A DNA stretch of 9,339 nt from Porticoccaceae bacterium (lineage in GTDB: Bacteria > Pseudomonadota > Gammaproteobacteria > Pseudomonadales > Porticoccaceae), in contig DLXZ01000135.1 in NCBI GenBank assembly GCA_003448675.1, positions 1 to 9,339 of the forward strand. Reading direction: 5' to 3'. Position 1 is the first letter of the stretch; each line of letters starts with the position of its first letter. The translations under genes were made by a program, and so were the position numbers. The notes beneath the pieces are model-generated. The model was not told the DNA's origin, made no database searches, and saw nothing but the letters and a program-made list of their open reading frames with translations. Positions 7,162 through 9,339 of the stretch are shown piece by piece.

Positions 7162-7944
7162 TTATTTGACGTATTTTCGGAATTCCGGTGGCCGTTTTTC
7201 ATTCAGGGCATTGACGCCTTCCCGGGACTCGTCAGTGTCGTAATACAGTTTCAGGGCTTGCAGACCGAGGCTGCCGATGCCGCGAATATTCTCGGTAGCG
7301 GCGACAAAGGAGCGCTTGGCGATGGCGATGGCGGTGGGGCTGCGTTGGGCCAGCTCCGCGCACCAGGCGGCGATTTCCTCGTCCAGTTTGTCGTCGGGCA
7401 CGACGGCGTTAATCAGGCCCATCTCCAGGGCTTCCTGGGCGCTGTAGCGTCGGCACATGTACCAGATTTCCCGGGCTTTCTTTTCACCTACCACGTGGGC
7501 GAGGTAGGCGGTGCCGAAACCGGGGTCCACCGAGCCCATTTTCGGACCGACCTGGCCGAACTGGGCACTTTCAGAAGCGATGGTCATATCGCACAACGTG
7601 GCCAGTACGTTGCCGCCACCAATGGCATAGCCCTGAACCCGGGCGATGACTGGCTTGGGCACATCGCGAATAATGGTGTGCAGTTCTTCCACCGGCAGGC
7701 CAATGGTGCCGCGGCCGTCGTACTGACCATCGTGGGAGGATTGGTCGCCGCCGGTACAGAACGCTTTGTCGCCGGCGCCGCCAAAAACGATGGCGGCAAT
7801 GTCGTTGTCCCAACCGGCTTTTTGGAAGGCGTGGATCAGCTCCTCACAGGTGGTGCCGCGAAAGGCGTTATAAACTTCCGGTCGGTTAATGGTGATATAG
7901 GCGGTTGCGTCTTTGACTTCGTAAATAATGTCCTGGTAGTCCAT
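7162..7944 (-). CDS. badI: BadI, 2-ketocyclohexanecarboxyl-CoA hydrolase (ring-opening crotonase)
   Basis: This 260-residue crotonase-superfamily enzyme matches R. palustris BadI in length and in long stretches I can recall: NAFRGTTCEELI (26-37), FCTGGDQSSHDGQYDGRGT (62-80), PKPVIARVQGYAIGGGNVLA (97-116), FGQVGPKMGSVDPG (129-142), REIWYMCRRYS, and LKLYYDTDESREGV near the end. Ser138, Asp140 and Tyr235, positions I remember as functionally important in BadI, are all present at the same numbers. By family knowledge the enzyme hydrolyses the carbon-carbon bond of 2-ketocyclohexanecarboxyl-CoA to give pimeloyl-CoA. I chose the ATG at 7944 rather than one 60 bases upstream because MDYQDIIYEV aligns with the family N-terminus; GGAG lies 12 bases before it. 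It sits between the crotonase-fold gene and the badH-like gene. Confidence 0.93.
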   Translation of the reverse strand: MDYQDIIYEVKDATAYITINRPEVYNAFRGTTCEELIHAFQKAGWDNDIAAIVFGGAGDKAFCTGGDQSSHDGQYDGRGTIGLPVEELHTIIRDVPKPVIARVQGYAIGGGNVLATLCDMTIASESAQFGQVGPKMGSVDPGFGTAYLAHVVGEKKAREIWYMCRRYSAQEALEMGLINAVVPDDKLDEEIAAWCAELAQRSPTAIAIAKRSFVAATENIRGIGSLGLQALKLYYDTDESREGVNALNEKRPPEFRKYVK

Positions 7945-8030
7945 CGTCTTGTTTGTCTCCGGGTCGTGGGTGGATGTGCCTGGCCGTGTCTCGCTCGCTG
8001 GCACTGGCTTGTTTGCCGTCTTGGGAATAA

Positions 8031-8810
8031 TTACTTGAATTGGGGTTCGCGCTTTTCCAGAAAAGCGGTGGTGCCTTCCCGCACGTCGTCGCTCATCAGC
8101 GCCGGGCAGGCCAGGTCCATTTCCAGTTGCAGACTGGCGTCGAGGTTTAGCTCCAGACCCCGGTTAACCAGGGTTTTCATGGTCGCAAGGCCTGCGGCAC
8201 TGCGTTTGGTCAGGCCCTCGCAGTAATCGATAGCCGCTTGTTGCAGCTCTTCGTCGGCGACTACGTAGTTGACCAGCCCCCAGTCCAGGGCTTCCCGCGC
8301 CTTGATCCAGCGGGCGCTGAAAAACAGGTCCATGGCCCGGCGGCGTCCAATCAAACGGCTCAGGCGCTGGCTACCGCCCCAGCCGGGTACCAGGCCGAAC
8401 TGGGCGTGCTGATCGCCACACTGGGCGCTTTCGCCAGCAAAAACCACGTCGGCGGACATCATCAGTTCCAGACCGCCGGCCAGGGCCAGGCCCTGTTGCG
8501 CGAGGACTACCGGCAGCGCGGAATTTTCCAGTCGACGCAGGGTGTCGAGGCCGGTGGCTAGAAACGTTTTGGTGGCGTTTTCGTCTTGGGTAAAACCGGA
8601 AACTTCCTGGAGGTCGGCGCCGGTACAGAAATGCTTGCCGTTGGCGTTGATCAGCAAGCATCGGGTATCGGCGTCGTTTTCAAATTCATCCAGCGCTGCG
8701 TTGATGCCCTGGTGAACCGCCATGGACAGACAGTTGAATTGCGCGGGTCGGTTGAGGGTGATGATGCCCACCCGGTTTTTCTTTTCACTCAGTACAACCG
8801 CTTCTGACAT
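8031..8810 (-). CDS. Enoyl-CoA hydratase/isomerase family protein (BadK position)
   Basis: This 259-residue crotonase-fold protein has FCTGADL (61-67) and LALAGGLELM (108-117), which supply the oxyanion hole, and VPGWGGSQRL at 141-150. Of the two glutamates used by classical hydratases, Glu115 (the Glu144 position of rat enoyl-CoA hydratase) is kept, but the second (Glu164 position) is His135 in CGDQHAQFG. By context it should hydrate a cyclohex-1-ene-carboxyl-CoA, the BadK step, but the substitution leaves isomerase or another crotonase reaction open. I therefore give no gene symbol. The start at 8810 (MSEAVV) is preferred to an ATG 45 bases further upstream because AGGGGA lies nine bases before it. 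It is 86 bases from badI and 54 from the dehydrogenase gene. Confidence 0.85.
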   Translation of the reverse strand: MSEAVVLSEKKNRVGIITLNRPAQFNCLSMAVHQGINAALDEFENDADTRCLLINANGKHFCTGADLQEVSGFTQDENATKTFLATGLDTLRRLENSALPVVLAQQGLALAGGLELMMSADVVFAGESAQCGDQHAQFGLVPGWGGSQRLSRLIGRRRAMDLFFSARWIKAREALDWGLVNYVVADEELQQAAIDYCEGLTKRSAAGLATMKTLVNRGLELNLDASLQLEMDLACPALMSDDVREGTTAFLEKREPQFK

Positions 8811-8864
8811 GTTTTCTGTTCCCCTGGTTTGTGATGGGTTGAGAGTGTGGCGCAACCCGCTTGT

Positions 8865-9339
8865 TTAGTCGACCTTGCCAACATACGTTCTGGCAATCAC
8901 CATTTTCATAATGTGGGCGGTGCCATCGCCAATTTGCATGCCCAGCACATCCCTCAGACGCTGGGCGAAGGGCAGTTCCTCGCTGTAGCCGCCATGGCCG
9001 TGGATGAGCAGGCATTGCTGGGTAATATCAAAGGCCAGTTTCGGCGCCCACCATTTGGCCATGGCGGCCTCCTTGGTGTGGTCAAGCCCCTTGGATTTTA
9101 ACCACAGGGCTTTCAGACAGACCATGCGGGCGCCTTCCAACTGGGTTTCCGCCTCGGCCAGCGGGAAGGTAATGCCCTGGTTGGCGGCCAGCGGTTTACC
9201 AAAGGTTTCCCGTTCCTGAATAAACTGCCAGGTCTCGTCCAGGCATTTGCGCGCTACCGCCAGGCATTGCAGGCCGATCAGGGCGCGGCTGAAGTCGAAA
9301 CCCTGCATAACCTGGATAAAGCCCTTGCCCTCCTCGCCG
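8865..9339 (-). CDS. Acyl-CoA dehydrogenase, AliB-like (C-terminal part, 5' end outside window)
   Basis: About 157 residues of an acyl-CoA dehydrogenase run off the right edge; the readable part begins GEEGKGFIQVMQGFDFSR. An ATG at 9308 is internal, not the start, because the frame stays open and family-like before it. The fragment is the C-terminal helical domain, with RETFGKPLAANQGI (quinone/flavin-side region), HGHGGYSEELPFAQRLRD, and IGDGTAHIMKMVIAR near the end. The catalytic Glu376 position of medium-chain enzymes falls on Asp (in GDGT), and the alternative Glu site of isovaleryl-type enzymes is Ser (in FDFSR). By family and neighbourhood it probably oxidises cyclohexanecarboxyl-CoA to the 1-ene, like AliB. 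It is the first gene seen of the minus-strand cluster, whose promoter and CoA ligase would lie beyond 9339. Confidence 0.88.
   Translation of the reverse strand, partial: GEEGKGFIQVMQGFDFSRALIGLQCLAVARKCLDETWQFIQERETFGKPLAANQGITFPLAEAETQLEGARMVCLKALWLKSKGLDHTKEAAMAKWWAPKLAFDITQQCLLIHGHGGYSEELPFAQRLRDVLGMQIGDGTAHIMKMVIARTYVGKVD

Noticed and set aside
7096..8226. A 376-codon open frame on the plus strand opposite badI and part of its neighbour
   Set aside because: The minus-strand proteins here match known families over their full length. The opposite frame has no family features and is explained by codon bias.
9306..9308. ATG at 9308 as the start of the acyl-CoA dehydrogenase
   Set aside because: The frame stays open to the window edge and the residues before it (GEEGKGFIQV) are typical internal acyl-CoA dehydrogenase sequence.

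Overview
The window looks like a chromosomal stretch from a proteobacterium, most likely a Gammaproteobacterium of the marine or hydrocarbon-degrading kind. That is inferred from protein style, moderate-to-high GC coding regions and the mix of pathways. No rRNA or other taxonomic marker is present. I see no rRNA, tRNA, CRISPR array, transposase or phage gene.

Layout. (1) 1-2546, plus strand: the end of a [NiFe]-hydrogenase maturation operon in the order hypF (last 54 codons), hypC, hypD, hypE. hypC/hypD and hypD/hypE overlap by four bases, so translation is probably coupled. Together these proteins make the Fe(CN)2CO part of the hydrogenase active site: HypF and HypE make the cyanide ligand, and HypC and HypD carry the iron. 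(2) 2547-4776: a looser, gene-poor segment with one gene, a membrane-anchored GGDEF diguanylate cyclase (3180-4190), set between two non-coding stretches of about 0.6 kb. (3) 4777-6227, plus strand: a 69-residue single-pass membrane protein, then a 12-helix MFS transporter of unknown substrate. (4) 6245-6272: a strong bidirectional terminator between convergent genes. (5) 6299-9339, minus strand: four genes, transcribed right to left, for breakdown of a cyclohexanecarboxyl-CoA-type ring: an acyl-CoA dehydrogenase (5' end outside the window), a crotonase-fold protein, a BadI-type ring-opening hydrolase and a BadH-type alcohol dehydrogenase.

How the genes work together. The minus-strand cluster fits a beta-oxidation-like route: dehydrogenate the ring acyl-CoA, hydrate the double bond, oxidise the alcohol to the 2-keto thioester, then hydrolyse the ring to pimeloyl-CoA. 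Two active-site details are unusual. The dehydrogenase has Asp where classical acyl-CoA dehydrogenases have the catalytic Glu, and the crotonase-fold protein keeps only one of the two hydratase glutamates, the second being His. The hyp genes, the cyclase and the degradation cluster look like unrelated neighbours.

I did not find a convincing undescribed multi-gene system. The points most worth checking are the two active-site substitutions, the gene-poor segment around the cyclase, and an inverted repeat just ahead of the small membrane protein.
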